Shown: positions 33,850 through 46,035, counted from the stretch's first letter. The stretch is 64,000 bases of DNA from Perca fluviatilis (GCF_010015445.1 NC_053123.1:434001-498000), one strand, 5' to 3'. Program-made: numbers and translations. The notes: a model not told the origin generated them from the letters alone.

Positions 33850-36800
33850 GATGAACAGTGGTGATAGTAGTCACATTAATAATGGAACAGTGACTGGATG
33901 GCACCTTCCCTATTTCCTACCCCCTTACATCCGGCACCCTTGCTCGGACCACACCCATTTTCCAACTCTGTCTTCAAACAGGTGTCAACTTCACATATGT
34001 AACGTTTCGTGACACATCTTGCATGGTTGCAACACTATCTCTGTGACAAAATCTGTCCACAGACATATAACCACCTGGCAAAGTACTCATAACTGGCTTT
34101 GTGGTACTTCCCTCTACAGTAGTTGTCTCCAGGACCACGTTTTACCATGATGACACACGTGGCTCAAACAACCATTCTGCTGGGTGGGTTTTGTGTTTTA
34201 ACTGAGGACATGAAAAGAAGTTTCCCAAAGTCTGCAGCGCGGCCTGTAGTTGTGGCACTTCATCACGGCATGATTTTTAAATGTCTCCTTCATATAACTG
34301 AAAAATTCCTGTGTGTAAGTGTCCGACTTGAGGCGTGCCCAACAGTAAATCCTAAAACGCATAAGTGGAATGGTAAGACCTGCAGCCCTGTCAATCCCCC
34401 CCTGGCAATTCTGCACAGCAGCATTCAGTGTTTCCTGGTTCAGCCTCGCAATTCACTTATCCAGAGGACAAACAGGGGCAGGAGGGGGAGGCGGGTGAGA
34501 AGCCATACTATGGGTTCACTGAGGGCTCCCAGTTTTTGCGGTGGGTCTGCTAAATATTAGTGCATAAATTGATTTTTAATATGGGTTTTATCCGCCCTGC
34601 CTTCCAAAACTAACGGTAAGGGATGAAGCACATATTTGCCACCTCTGCCACCGCTCCTCCTCCCATGCTCTGGCAGTAAATAAGGCCTTTGATTCAAGCC
34701 AAGGCTGCCCGCGATGACCATTAGCTGGCCGCCTTGGTCAATATGGGCCCTGTGTCTGGAGGCCGCAATGGAAGAACCACCAAAATGGTAGTGTTGCCTA
34801 AAACTGACCACATCACTCCTAGCATGGTCCAACACTAAATAAAAGCTGCCGGGATGGTGGCATCAAGTGTGGACACTGGGTTGGAAAGGAGAGAGGTGGG
34901 GGTGGGGGCTATGTGGCTATTTGAGCAAACAGCCTTGCCAAACAAGTGTGGGCAAGGCAGCACAGCAGCGGTCACTGAGGTGGTTGGAGGAGGAGGGAGG
35001 AGAGGTGGTCCCTTTCAGCACCGCCGTGTTTGACTAAGTGATTGAGGCCGTTTCAAAGATTAATTGCCAAACGATCCCGTATCTGATTCACTTTTGTTCT
35101 CTCTGTTGTCTTTTCCTACCTGTGCGTGTGGATGCCTGCATTAGTGTCATGCAGTCACGAGTGTGACACTGCAGCAGTGAAAGCACTGGGGCCGTTTTCT
35201 TTTTCTGGGTGGGTGGTTGGTGGATGAAAGAAAGAGCGAGTGCTCCTGGAGCAGGGCGGGCGTCAGTGCCAAGGGGAGTATTTGATTATCAGGCATCGAA
35301 AAGGCTGACTTTCACGGACAGTTTTTTCCACTCTGGGCTCTTTCTATTCCCCATTCATAAGGTCTGAAGGTTTCTTGGATGCGTTTCGCTGCTGAAATCA
35401 AACGTCTGTTCTGGTGCCTGACCGTCATCTTGATAGAGGGCAGCGGTTCTAACTGGCTTGAAAGAACAGGCTGGCCTCTGTGAGTTTGTGTGCAAACACG
35501 TGTATGAGTTTGTGAGCATTTGCCTGGCTGTTGGTTTTCTTGTTCGCCACTGTGTGTATGTGTGTGTGTGAGTGTTAAGCTGCCTCATCCCTGCCATTAA
35601 GTGGACAGCGCATGCAGCCCACTGAGGTTAATCTCTGCCTTAACTGCCTGACACAGAGAGCAGACACAAAGGTCTCAGGGTAACATTCCTTTGCCTCACA
35701 CAGCCATATTCTCTTCATGCTGCCAATTTTTTTTAATAGTTACCCTGGATTTGTTTTGTAGGATGTTACCCATAGTAACAGTAGAAACACACCTGAAACA
35801 CCATCAGAATGAGAGACTCTAAAGTAACACATGTTTTTACGAGCGCCTGGCCTTGGGGCTTTTAGTGTTTATGCACCCTCAACCCTCAACTAGCTGCGGC
35901 CCCCATGCTACATATAAGTCTAAAAAGCTCCACTGGCTTTGATGTGGGGAACTCTTGCGTGAAAAAGCCTCTAGAGGAAGAATAAGAGGATGGTATCAAC
36001 ATGCTTGGTGCTGAGAACAAAGGGCAAGATGGCTGTTAAATCTGCTGTTACTCTTGTACCGGGGATGAAAGGCATGCATGTGCTTTAGTATTACTGGGAT
36101 GGGAGTTAATTAGAGATAATGAATAATACTTTTACATGAAAATATCCCACTGACATACAGTATCATGATGGTGATTCAGTACGCGTTGCATTCCCTTCTC
36201 TTTTGGATCTGGTTCCAAGTTTATAAAATACCCACATTTGCTAAGCTCCAAGGCTAACGGATCTCTTGAACCTTCTGGCCCTCCTCCCTGTATTTGATAA
36301 TGTGCAAATACTTCAGGTGTAGCGGGTGAATCACTAAAAGTGAGCGATGACCGTCCCCATTGCCAGTTAAAAAGGCTTCACTTGAAAAGTTTGCCAGCTC
36401 CTTTTGCGTGAAGGGTGTCACAGCTCTGTGTTAATCAGATGAGTTTGTCTTTTTAATATCACCACCACCACTCGTTGCGAATCATATCAGCTGTAACTAT
36501 TGAGCATTGATACCTTACAGGTACAGTAAGTGATTCTGCACAAAGATTGTTGATAATTGAACTCAACTGCCAAACAAATACAACCCCCCCCCTCCCACCA
36601 GATTCACGGACAGATAGCTACAGGCCGGCACATTCAAATGCTGCCTCCCCCCCCCTCTTCCACGCCCCTTCCATCAACTGTCGCCGCCTGTTGCCGATTG
36701 GCTGGAATAGTGTTTTGTGGCTCGTGCACTCCTTTGTGTTTGTTTTCCATTTCAAAAGCCAGGGCTGTGTATTACACCGGATTTTTTTTCAGCGCACACA

Positions 36801-37220
36801 GAAAATAGAAAGCTAGGTGACCGTGAGGAGATATTCACTGAATTTGACAAAAAGTGTATTGGATTAACATCACTTACTTTACCTTTAAGTAAGTTGCCAA
36901 AAGGCCAAAGACCCAACAGAGTGTTACGTCTTATAGTGAAACAATCTTGCTGACTGTCAATTTCAGGAGTCAGAGTCTCCCAGTGAAACCCAAATACGCT
37001 GCGTTTTACTAGGAGTAAAATGGATGGATAATGGATGTGCACAGATTTCTAAGCATTCAGAAAGGATGAAGTTACATTTGTAACTGGAATAAGATATGAT
37101 TAATAAGCTTTAACTGCCAATGTGCTGTTACGCTGGACTGTGCATCTGTAGTAATATGTAGTAAAACACCTTAAGTTACATTTCTGTCAAAATGCAACAA
37201 AGCACACACTGTTTGATCCT
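33850..37220. other. gli2 intron 3, part next to exon 3
   Basis: Largely repeat-poor, GC-moderate sequence without a recognised exon. The stretch 36290-36470 (around tcaggtgtagcgggtgaatc to ctgtgttaatcagatgag) looks unusually complex and could be a conserved element. C-rich runs lie at 36580-36650. Overlapping short frames at 36547-37042 are treated as chance. Confidence 0.35.
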
Positions 37221-37223
37221 CAC

Positions 37224-37427
37224 CATCCACGGGGCTGATGTAATCCGGTAGATGAGCTGCAGCCGCTGCAGCTGCCGCCGCTGCTGCACTGCTCTGCATC
37301 AGCAGGTCGCCGTACGGGCTCCGCTGGCTGGCACTGGCCATCAGGTGGTAGTACTCTGTGGGGTTGGCCCCCGGCGGTGGAGGGGGGAGGCTGAACAGGG
37401 CGCGCTCCTTCAGGTGTTCGTGGGTCA
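37224..37427 (-). CDS. gli2: gli2 visible coding exon 3, with polyalanine run
   Basis: The acceptor is ...tttctgctgcag and the donor GTGAGG; the exon is in phase 1 at both ends. The first codon is a split GTG (valine), giving VTHEHLKERALFSLPPPPPG, then YYHLMA, SPYGDLLMQSS, a run of 11 alanines and HLPDYISPVD. Mammalian GLI2 has EHLKERGLF, YGDLLMQSGGA and HDYLNPVD at the equivalent places. The alanines use mixed GCA/GCG/GCT codons, so the tract is not a pure trinucleotide run. It replaces a short Gly/Ala/Ser stretch in mammals (from memory of the family, not an alignment). The exon belongs to the N-terminal repressor half of the protein. Confidence 0.95.
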
Positions 37428-37806
37428 CTGCAGCAGAAATGTGAGGAACAAATAGGAGATGACAGGTTAATTTTTCTCTAGTTGAAATAATAGTGTGTTA
37501 AGTACAGATGACGACATGCACTCTGCATATCAGGGACATCATCGCACAATTATTTACATAAGGTTTGGTGATTGTCGGTTGCAGCAAGGGAGAGATTACT
37601 GGTTAGCTCCGTGGCTAACTGCCTTCACTTTAACTAGCAGGTAGCAAGCAAGACACAGGAACTTGGCTTGGGCCTTGAGAAGTTGTAGCATTTATTTACC
37701 GACAGATAAACTGTAAACACTGCGCTGCTATGCTCACAGCTATAACCTTACGGCTAGTTCACCGACACAGACACCTCCCTCTCTCCTCTCCCTAAAGGGC
37801 CCTTTA

Positions 37807-38693
37807 CGGTAGGGTTCCACACAGCGAAACACCTCGCGAATTTCGGCCAGCGAAAGTTTGCCTCGGGGGGCGTGGTCGCGAAAACAACACGCAAGACCGC
37901 AACATTTTTTAAATGTCCCGGGCTGTCAGAAGACAGGGCGGTAAAAATGCACAGCAGCAAACCACCGGTAAAATGTTAGCTCATAAATGCTCTGGTAACC
38001 TGGCTATGTAGCCTAGCTGCCTTGCTATGCTTACAATGAAATGCAATGTCCGAACATGCTAGCGGGTGACCTGTCGGCTAGCTGAATCATTTTGAGTGTT
38101 TAAACTATCTCCAGTGGTCTATTTGGTGGTGTGTGTTCGCCCTGTTTAAGTTCGTGTGACATATAAACAACAATCCGTGTTGCTACAAGTGTCAATGTTT
38201 GCCAATAAAACATGTAATCAAACAAATGCACAAGTAGCTACAATGGCTACAATGAAATCCAATGTCCGAACATGCTAGCGATTAGCCTGTCGGCTAGCTG
38301 AAAAGTTCGAGTGTTTAAACTAACATATACAGTGATCTATTTAGTGGTGTATGTGCCCTAATTAAGTTTGTGTGTCATATAAAACACAATTCGTGTTGAT
38401 AGAAGTACCGATGTTCGTGTAGAAACATTTTAATCACATCAAAATTTTCATGATACTGCGCTGATGACCTCCGCCATCTTGGTCAGACTTTTTTTGTAAC
38501 TCCCGCCTCCAAACACAAACACGCGGACCTGATTGGTTCTCGAGTGGTCCTCATTTGAATAAAGTTAAACTTTCGTCAACTTTATTTCGCTCCCCTCGGC
38601 GATTCGCTCTCATCTCGCTCAATCAGGGCGAATTTCGTCTCCATTCAACCTCAATGAGAGCAAAGCGAAATTTCGCTGTGTGGAAACCTACCG
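37807..38693. mobile_element. Harbinger-type MITE with TTA target duplication
   Basis: Terminal inverted repeats CGGTAGG(G/T)TTCCACACAGCGAAA match over 23 bp with one mismatch at 37807-37829 and 38671-38693, and TTA stands directly outside both ends (37804-37806 and 38694-38696). PIF/Harbinger elements duplicate TWA, so that superfamily fits; the assignment is inference. The interior contains a tandem duplication with a period of about 216 bp (landmark acaatgaaat at 38033 and 38249). No transposase. It lies in the intron between exons 2 and 3. Confidence 0.8.
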
Positions 38694-38699
38694 TTAGAC

Positions 38700-39259
38700 C
38701 AAATGCAGCAGCGGCACCACAGCGCTCTAAACCCCATTGTTTTCAGTGGCTTGCGGCACACCACAACGGCGTTCGCTGCATCTACCTGGTTGAACTTGGG
38801 ACAAAGTGCGCTGTGAATGTGCTGTGAATGTGCTGTGAATGGCAAGGGCAGCACAAACCATGCTTGGTTTGAAAGGCGATATAAGCTGTGTAATGGCAGG
38901 GAAAACCCTGAGAGGTAAGTTCTGTCAAGTAATTCCTGCTGGTGTTTCAGTACGGTGGTCATAACCCGTGAAGTGATGCATTTTGACAAGGCTGAGCAAA
39001 ATACAGTTAGATTTTGTCATTTGACATAACCATTGACAGAATGACAAAACAAAGACTAGAACAGAAAGGCCGCGAGAAGGACTCAACGGAGGAGACGAGT
39101 GATCTGCTTTACAGATTTGAAGATTTGTGCTTGCGTGCATGCCCCGGGGCATGAGGCTTTTGATAAAAGATGTCTGATGTCTTTGAGGCTCGCTGGGCTG
39201 TGGGAAAGTATCTCTAGGGAGTAAAGGAAGCAGAGGGAGAGATGGATCAGTGCAGAAAG

Positions 39260-39292
<33 letters not shown>

Positions 39293-40500
39293 GGGGTTGG
39301 GTGAATACCACATTCCTGCACTTCTCTGGTGTTGTGTATGCACTTAGTTTGACAGGCTGAAGTCATACACAGAGTGCAGGTGCACGCAGATGCACACTCA
39401 TAATGCTGAGGAAGCCTTTAACGCTGCATGTGCAACGGTAATATTGACGTAAAATGTGTTAACACCTGCACCCAGTGAAGCCACATTTAAACGTGTCAAG
39501 AACTATAATAGTGAGGGATGGATTGGTTTTCCTTTTTTCCTACATCTATCTGTGCCTGTGTCCCCCCTTTCCTCCATTTCCTGCTCTCCCTTCCTCCCCC
39601 AGTGGGGAGGGGTGTGTGGGCCGATGGTGGATTAATATGCATGCTGGTGGAAACAGAGGGAAGAGGGGGTTGGGATCACTGGTTGGGGGCCAAGTGGGAT
39701 ATTGGGGGAGCAAAAACCTCAGCCTCCCCCACCCTCACATACACATTGGCGCACACATAACCACCAAAAAATCTGGATCCATCAGAACCTATTAGGCCAT
39801 GGCTGTGGTAACAGTGCACAGGCAGTGTGTCTGTGCTCCTGCAGCAGCGAGCCGGCCATATTCCTTTAGTTTCTCCACGGCTGCCAGATCACGTTACCAC
39901 CTCTGCAGAGTCGCGTTTTGTTTCAGTGCGTGTGTGACCTCACTTATGAACACAGAGGATGACAGCTACTCCTCCAATGGTCCCAAAACAATCAGACAAA
40001 AGTTACACTGGTAAAAAAAACATTTTTCCCCACACACAACACCTAGTGGTAGTGAAATAATACTAAAGCTGTGTCTGAATTCACTCCCTCGCCCACTCAT
40101 TCACAACCCACGATAAGGGGAAAGGCTGAGCAGTTTACTTTAGGAGTAAATTTAGATTTTGTACTATATAGTACATGCATTTCACAGTGTAACAAAATGG
40201 TGTAGGGTAATGTTGTGTGTTATATATATATATATATATAGATAGTAAATAGGATGTGATCATGTCAGACACTGCTTAAGAGTCTGCAGCCATGCTAGTG
40301 GCTCTGTGGGGCTCTACTGTACGTAGGTGCAGTGGTGCTTTGAGCCATATGCTAAAATAAGTGACAATGCCAATAGGCTGATCTGATGTTAAGTAGGTAT
40401 GTTTTCCATGTTCACAGATGGGAATGTCATTAGTTTGATGGTTATAAACTAAGGTATTGAACAAATCTAAATTTTGACCTGACGATGGTGAAAGATGGAA
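38700..40500. other. gli2 intron 2, central part
   Basis: Contains a small gctgtgaatgt tandem near 38808-38840, a (GT)n array at 39262-39291 and a short (TA)n at 40221-40240. No exon recognised. Confidence 0.4.
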
Positions 40501-40502
40501 AG

Positions 40503-40790
40503 TTAAAGGGACAGTTCCACACCAAAATTTGAAATTAAATATTTTTCCTTTTACCTATAGTGCTATTTATCAGTCTAGATAGTTTTGGTGTAAGTTGCCT
40601 AGTGTTGTCTGCCTTCTCTCCAATATAAAGGAACTTGATGGCACTCGGCTTGTGGTGCGCAAAGCCCCCAAAAAATACATTTGAAAAACTCAACAGCAAT
40701 GTCTCTTTTCAGAGATCATGACCCACAGATAACCGACAGACCTGGTTGTGAGCATGTGAAACTATTGTGAAAAGAAAATAGTTCCAGTAT
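40503..40790. repeat. AAAGGGACAGTTCCA-type dispersed repeat
   Basis: Starts ttaaagggacagttccacac and contains tctccaatataaaggaactt and ggcactcggcttgtggtg, a combination I recognise from memory as a recurring teleost element. The right end abuts the next element. Confidence 0.5.
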
Positions 40791-40791
40791 T

Positions 40792-41397
40792 AAAGTGCCC
40801 ATATTATTAAAAAAATCACTTTTTCTGGGATTTGGGGTGTTATTTTGTGTCTCTGGTGCTTCCACACACATACAAACTTGAAAAAAAAACATCCATGCTG
40901 TTTTGAGTGAGATACGGTTTCTGAATGTAACCTGCCTTCAGTCTCTGGGTGAGCTGTTCAGGGCTTTCTACGTCACTAGCCGAAACGAAGGGGCTAACCG
41001 TAGCATATGCTAGCTCGTTATCAATGGCAAAACACTGCTACAACACACACTAGTTCACCATAATCTACAAAAGAACTACTTACATGTGCACCCTCGTTTA
41101 GAAGAAGTCTCCCAGCTAATCCTGCCTTGTAACTGACCAAAGTTGTTTAAACAGCCAGCTAGCTGATGTGATCCTTACCTAGCTACTGAGCATGTGCGAC
41201 AACAAAGATGTTACAGCAGTAAGATGTCTCACTCTGTAGCTCAGAGACCTGAACACAGGGTGAAAAGAGGAGCTGCAGCAATGTGCAGTATAACAAAAAT
41301 ATAGTTTTTTTTTTTTAAAGTAAACCATGTAAACCTATTCTGGTACAACCTCAAAATACAATTATGAACCTGAAAATGAACATAATATGGGCACTTT
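40792..41397. mobile_element. non-autonomous DNA transposon with perfect 16-bp inverted ends
   Basis: AAAGTGCCCATATTAT at 40792-40807 is matched exactly by its inverse at 41382-41397. The outer bases (TTAAAG on the left, CTTTGA on the right) could be a decayed TTAA site of the piggyBac type, but that is uncertain. The 606-bp element has no transposase frame. It sits in the intron between exons 2 and 3. Confidence 0.78.
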
Positions 41398-41716
41398 GAA
41401 CTGCTCAGAACCTTTAAAGGGGGCACCACAGTTATTACAATTCATCCTGAGGTGAACATGAGTGTCATTTGATGTCACAATGAGTATGGCATTACACTAG
41501 GGATCATGGTAATTGATATAGTATAAGGAGGGTTGGAAGTAACTGATTTCATTTACTCATTACTGTAACAAAGTCGTTTTTTGTGTACTATCTTTAGAAA
41601 TTGCAATTTTACACATTCAGTCAGGGTGTGTGTGGAACAGTGGTTGCACCTGGTGGCTGGTGTTAGCAGTTAGGGAACAGTACATACATGCACAACATTG
41701 CAATGAAATGTATTTA

Positions 41717-41975
41717 TTTAAAGCTATGGTGCGTAGTTTCTGTCACCCCCATGAGGAATTCTAAGGAACAACAACATCGTCGGCGCAGCCACATGATACA
41801 AGCCTTCCGTGATCGCGCACCACCCCCACCCCTCCTCCACACAGTTATTGTACTTACCAAGGAGGCTACGGAGGAATAAAAAACATGATGGACTCTTAAG
41901 GAGAGGTCATTATCTTCACTCAATTTTCTGCGCACGAAAGTCATCGGACGCCACAATCTTCTGAAAATAGTCATA
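41717..41975. repeat. dispersed repeat (GGTGCGTAGTTTCTGTCACCCCCATGAGG type)
   Basis: The block atggtgcgtagtttctgtca, with cccccatgaggaattctaag and cttccgtgatcgcgcac, is recognised from memory as common in fish genomes. It interrupts TACTTTTAC-type sequence on both sides (41520-41600 and 42070-42150), so it looks nested. Confidence 0.5.
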
Positions 41976-42553
41976 CTGAGAAATCCAGAGAGAGTTGTGT
42001 GGAGCTGATAGTCTTAATTAGCTTTGTAGCAACTCATTTGGCAATGGCTTAAATGTAACGGACATTCTATAATATAAAAAAGTTACGACCTAAAGCTAAA
42101 GTACATTTTTACACAAGTACTTCTACTTGTGTGCAATTTTCTAGTAATCTTCCAGCTTTGAGTATTCCTTAAACAGTTAGTGTTTTACACGGCTGGCACC
42201 CAGGTATCCCTATCAGAGGGTTTACACACGCTCCACTGAGCTCCGCAGTTCCATAGACTTTATTTATGTTCTGCAGAGTTGCACAGTGCCCTCCATTTGG
42301 TGCCATACTTCCTTGCTTTACTTTATCAGTGACAGCATCTCTTCCGCATTGCTTCTCTTGAAAGGAGGGGAGGCATTACTTGCCAGCAGCGTGCACTTGG
42401 TGATTTATCGGTGCTGGATGCAGGCCTGTGGCTCCTCACTTCTCTAACCTGTTGTTTGAACAGGGGGAGCGAGGACAGGTCTGTCATCGTGTGAACTCAA
42501 TAGTGTAGTCACGTTTTTTTTTCTGTGCTGATTTCCATGGTTTCTCTCCTGCT

Positions 42554-42555
<2 letters not shown>

Positions 42556-42608
<53 letters not shown>

Positions 42609-42618
42609 CACACACACA
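42556..42618. repeat. (AC)n microsatellite
   Basis: About 25 AC units followed after one slip by a few more; (UG)n in the gli2 transcript. Confidence 0.95.
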
Positions 42619-42619
42619 T

Positions 42620-43455
42620 ATATACACGAACGAGCAGGGAAGTTGCCCGTACCGCAAAGTGTATCCCGGATACACCCGCAAATCACCAGCATGCATTGCA
42701 CACAAATGCAAAAACACCATAACATGCTTGATGAAAGGTGTGCTTCAGTACCTCACGTAGTGGAATGTGTAAGGTGCGAGACTAATTATCACAGCCAGTT
42801 AAATAATCAACTGTGTAAACTAGAGTGTGTATGCGGTGAGCTGTGGCCAAGCAGACGGAGTTGGTTTATAGTGAGCAGGATACTTAAATTCGGAACCCGC
42901 TCAACTCTAATCTCACCTCCTTAATGTTAACCGGTCGAAGCGGCTGCAGAATAGGCGCCATGCAAAAGATTTTCCAAATCACTCGCAGTTTGTTCTTCGT
43001 ATTAAGAACACCGCATACATCATAAGAAGACTAAGGCTGAGTGTCTGGGTATGAGAGTGGTTATGGATGAACACCTTTGCCCGGGCACTGGAAGTCAATC
43101 ACATATTAGGCTTCTATACGAACACAAGTGAATGACAGCATGTGAGAAGTATCTGCATGTCTTTCTCATATTCTGCTCCAGTGCTTGGCTGCCATAGGTG
43201 AGTAAATGTACTTTGTACACAAGTGTGTGTATGAACTTGTATACATGTGTACAATCTACAACGAAAATGTGTTTCCAGATTTGTGTTGTAAATGTAAGAG
43301 AAAATGATTCTCCAAATTCACCAGACAATGCAGCCCAGTAGGATGGGATAATACACTTTAACAAGGATTGCAGACCACCATTAAGAACAAAAAGAAGAGG
43401 AATTTGCTTGACAGCTGCAGTTTCTCTGAGTAGTGCAAATGTAATAGGGCGAAGA
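42620..43455. other. gli2 intron 2, part next to exon 2
   Basis: No exon or repeat boundary recognised. Open frames here are short and featureless. Confidence 0.35.
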
Positions 43456-43458
43456 GTA

Positions 43459-43525
43459 GTCTCACATTGCCAGACCTTCCTTCACAGCGCTGCGGAGGAG
43501 GGTCTGGCTAGTCCACACAGCACTC
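43459..43525 (+). mobile_element. TAGTCT MITE, copy 4 (left end only)
   Basis: Shows tagtctcacattgccagacc and gaggagggtctggctagtcc, then cacacagca, matching the left end of the family, and breaks off into a short CA/GT-rich stretch. It lies about 120 bp from the donor side of exon 2. Confidence 0.6.
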
Positions 43526-43645
43526 ACACACAAAAAAGTGCTCTGTGTGTGTGAGTGTGATGATTTTTCTTTAGCTCTGGTATTAGCAACACAGATCATG
43601 TACATATTAGATAGCTATCATAGTCAATATCTTGGTGAATCTTAC

Positions 43646-43851
43646 CTTCAGCAGGGCTCAGTCCTCGGGCCGCTGAGATCATGGAGAGGGTGGGGCTGCT
43701 GTGCACTGAGCGTAGGTAGTGCTCCATGTGGGGGCTGACGTAATGATGCGGAGGGCTGAACGGTGACTCACCCGTCCCGGGTGCTGCGTGGGGCGACAGA
43801 CGGATCAGGGAAATATCTGAGATGACTGGGCTGCCCGTCAGTCCTGGAGGT
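43646..43851 (-). CDS. gli2: gli2 visible coding exon 2 (repressor region)
   Basis: The exon is bounded by an acceptor (tcttcacag) and a donor (GGTAAGAT). Its first base completes the split glycine codon from the previous exon, and its last base G starts a valine codon. It encodes GSPVISDISLIRLSPH, SPFSPPHHYVSPHMEHYLRS and SSPTLSMISAARGLSPAE, a near match to the vertebrate GLI2 N-terminal repressor region. The high identity to mammalian GLI2 (MEHYLRSVHSSPTLSMISAARGLSP) is one of the strongest paralogue-diagnostic segments in the window. No zinc finger or enzymatic motif lies in it. The flanking introns are 11.9 kb and 6.2 kb. Confidence 0.95.
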
Positions 43852-44820
43852 CTGTGAAGACGGAGTAAAAGTTAGAGCAAAGAAGCAAAAAGAATGGGCG
43901 GAGGATGAGGGTCAAAGATGAATAGAAAGACACAGATGGAGGGAGATGGAGAGAGTGGAGACATCCTGTTAATCTGTAATTCCAATTCTAATTGTGTTAT
44001 TCCACAAAGTGTCTGCAGTCTCAATCCACTTACACCCCTTTCCCCTCTCCAGTCCCACAGCTAATACATAATAATCCCCTTTTGTTCACCTCGCCTATTA
44101 AGCCCTGGAGCTACAGACAAGTCGAGACCACGGGCTTTTCCACTCTCGAGGCTACCAGGAAGTGTTTTCTCTATCTATTTGGGTGGGCAAAATGACAGGG
44201 TCTCTTTCGCATCAGGTATTACACGGTAAAAGATAAGAGAAGGCAACCGGATGCTCAAAACCTTACAGTAAGTAGCTGCCTGAAGCCACCAAGAAAAGCC
44301 AGAAGTTCTCCGACTGCCTGCCGGTCACATCAGGCTGTACAGTAAATGTGTCTGCTCTGACAGGTAATCAGCGGCTTTGCTTGCAGAAACACAGACATGT
44401 AGGTGTTGTAATTCTCAATAGCCCCAAGGGGCTGAACTCAAGATAAAAATGTCTGCTGGCCGCTGGCAGTGGCACAACCCTTTGAAGGAGCGCAAGTACT
44501 TATGTCGACCTAGTGAGCTTCGGCTGTGATAAGAGGCCTGCCGCTCCCTCGGTGTGTGGTAAGAACACCTGGTACAGATTCAGCCCTCAGAAAGACTCTG
44601 GAGCGGGAGGAACCATGACTAATAGAGGAAAGGCTGATGACTGAGTGTAGTTATGAGGGCTGACCTCAACTTGATTTGTTGATTTATTTGAGAGATCTGT
44701 AAAAAAAATGATTCTCCACAGGGAATCATGCAAACGCACCACTTTATATCTTGTGTTTACCAGAGATAAAGTTGTGAGATTGTGCTCATAAGTTTCTTGG
44801 AAATAAGTCATTCACACTGA
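43852..44820. other. gli2 intron 1, part next to exon 2
   Basis: GC-moderate, repeat-poor, no recognised exon. Purine-rich at 43860-43970. Confidence 0.35.
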
Positions 44821-44925
44821 AAAAAATGTAAAAAATTACTAATCGACTAAAGAAATCTCAGTCGAATTAGACCAAATGACCGGATTAGTCGACTAAATGA
44901 CCAAGCAGGGGCAGCCCTAGTATTT
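44821..44925. repeat. CGACTAA / TTAGTCG-type repeat fragment
   Basis: Carries actaatcgactaaag, gattagtcgactaaatgacc and terminal gcagccctag, related to the broken copy at 62220-62680. Confidence 0.5.
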
Positions 44926-44926
44926 T

Positions 44927-44928
<2 letters not shown>

Positions 44929-44975
<47 letters not shown>
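44929..44975. repeat. (TA)n microsatellite
   Basis: About 23 TA units, followed by degenerate TATA-rich sequence to about 45010. Confidence 0.9.
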
Positions 44976-44979
<4 letters not shown>

Positions 44980-44984
44980 TATAT

Positions 44985-45255
44985 TATATATAGTATAGTT
45001 GTTATATATACTATGTACAGTATGTAGGTTGTAGATTTTTTTCTACACTAGTATATACATTCTTTTTCATCCCTCTAAGTATATTTTTTTCAGTAAGTGT
45101 TCTGGCATTTTTTTTATCATTGCTATCTTTATCTTATTTTTTTAAATCTTATTTATTATTTCAAGTATATTTCTTGTGTGTGAGTGAGTATGTACGTATG
45201 TCCAAGTAACTTGCTGCTTGTAATAGAGTAATTTCTCAATTTGGGATTAATAAAG

Positions 45256-45340
<85 letters not shown>
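44985..45340 (+). mobile_element. LINE 3' tail with expanded (CTAT)n
   Basis: The tail caatttgggattaataaagt at 45236-45255 matches that of the LINE at 16185-16475 and leads directly into about 85 bp of CTAT units (45255-45340). This looks like a microsatellite grown from the simple 3' end of a retrotransposon. The coding part is not present. Confidence 0.6.
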
Positions 45341-45341
<1 letters not shown>

Positions 45342-45732
45342 AATGCATCTACATTGCTGTTTTAACTGTTCCTAATAAATTGTCAATCAACACTGACTTT
45401 AAGTTGATCCTGCCCTCGAGTTGAACAGACAGGTAGATTACAGTGCTGTTCACTTCATCCAGCAGAAAGAAAGTATACCCAGAACATGACACTTTTACAA
45501 GTGAAGAACGGTTCAGTAACTTCATTGAGAGATAAGCTGGAAATATTCGCTAACAACAATTGATATTTTAAAATGACGTAAGACAAACAAAATAATGAGT
45601 GAATGATGGATTTGCATGAAGTCAAAAACACATGAGAAACCTAGGACCTCATAAGCCATTGCCTTCATGGAAACTGTATGTGGCAACACAAATTTCATCC
45701 TGATGGAAGTATAGTAACTATAAGTCATCAGT

Positions 45733-46035
45733 AGGGCTGGGTATCGGTACTTGATACCTTTAAAGTACGGACCCATATAACCCAGTACAAAGTAGTATCG
45801 AAACTCCAGTCAAACGATACCTGCGTGTGATAATTTTTGTACCTAGATCTTGAAAAAAATGACTATTGGTTTGGTTTTGCTTGCAGCCAATCACTGCAAG
45901 CGTTCCTTGATTAAACACGACGTGTGATTGGCCCACTACCGCTGCACTTACAACATATACAGTCAGTGGTGTGGCAAAGTCCCTATTGGTATCAGTATCA
46001 CTATATTTAAGGGTATGGGTATTGGTACTGGTAAT
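45733..46035. repeat. GGGCTGGGTATCGGTAC-type dispersed repeat
   Basis: Starts agggctgggtatcggtactt and contains agtagtatcgaaactccagt and the gattggcccactaccgctgc block, then tattggtatcagtatcact. The repeated cgatac/gtatcg words mark a known style of fish element. No coding content. Confidence 0.5.
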
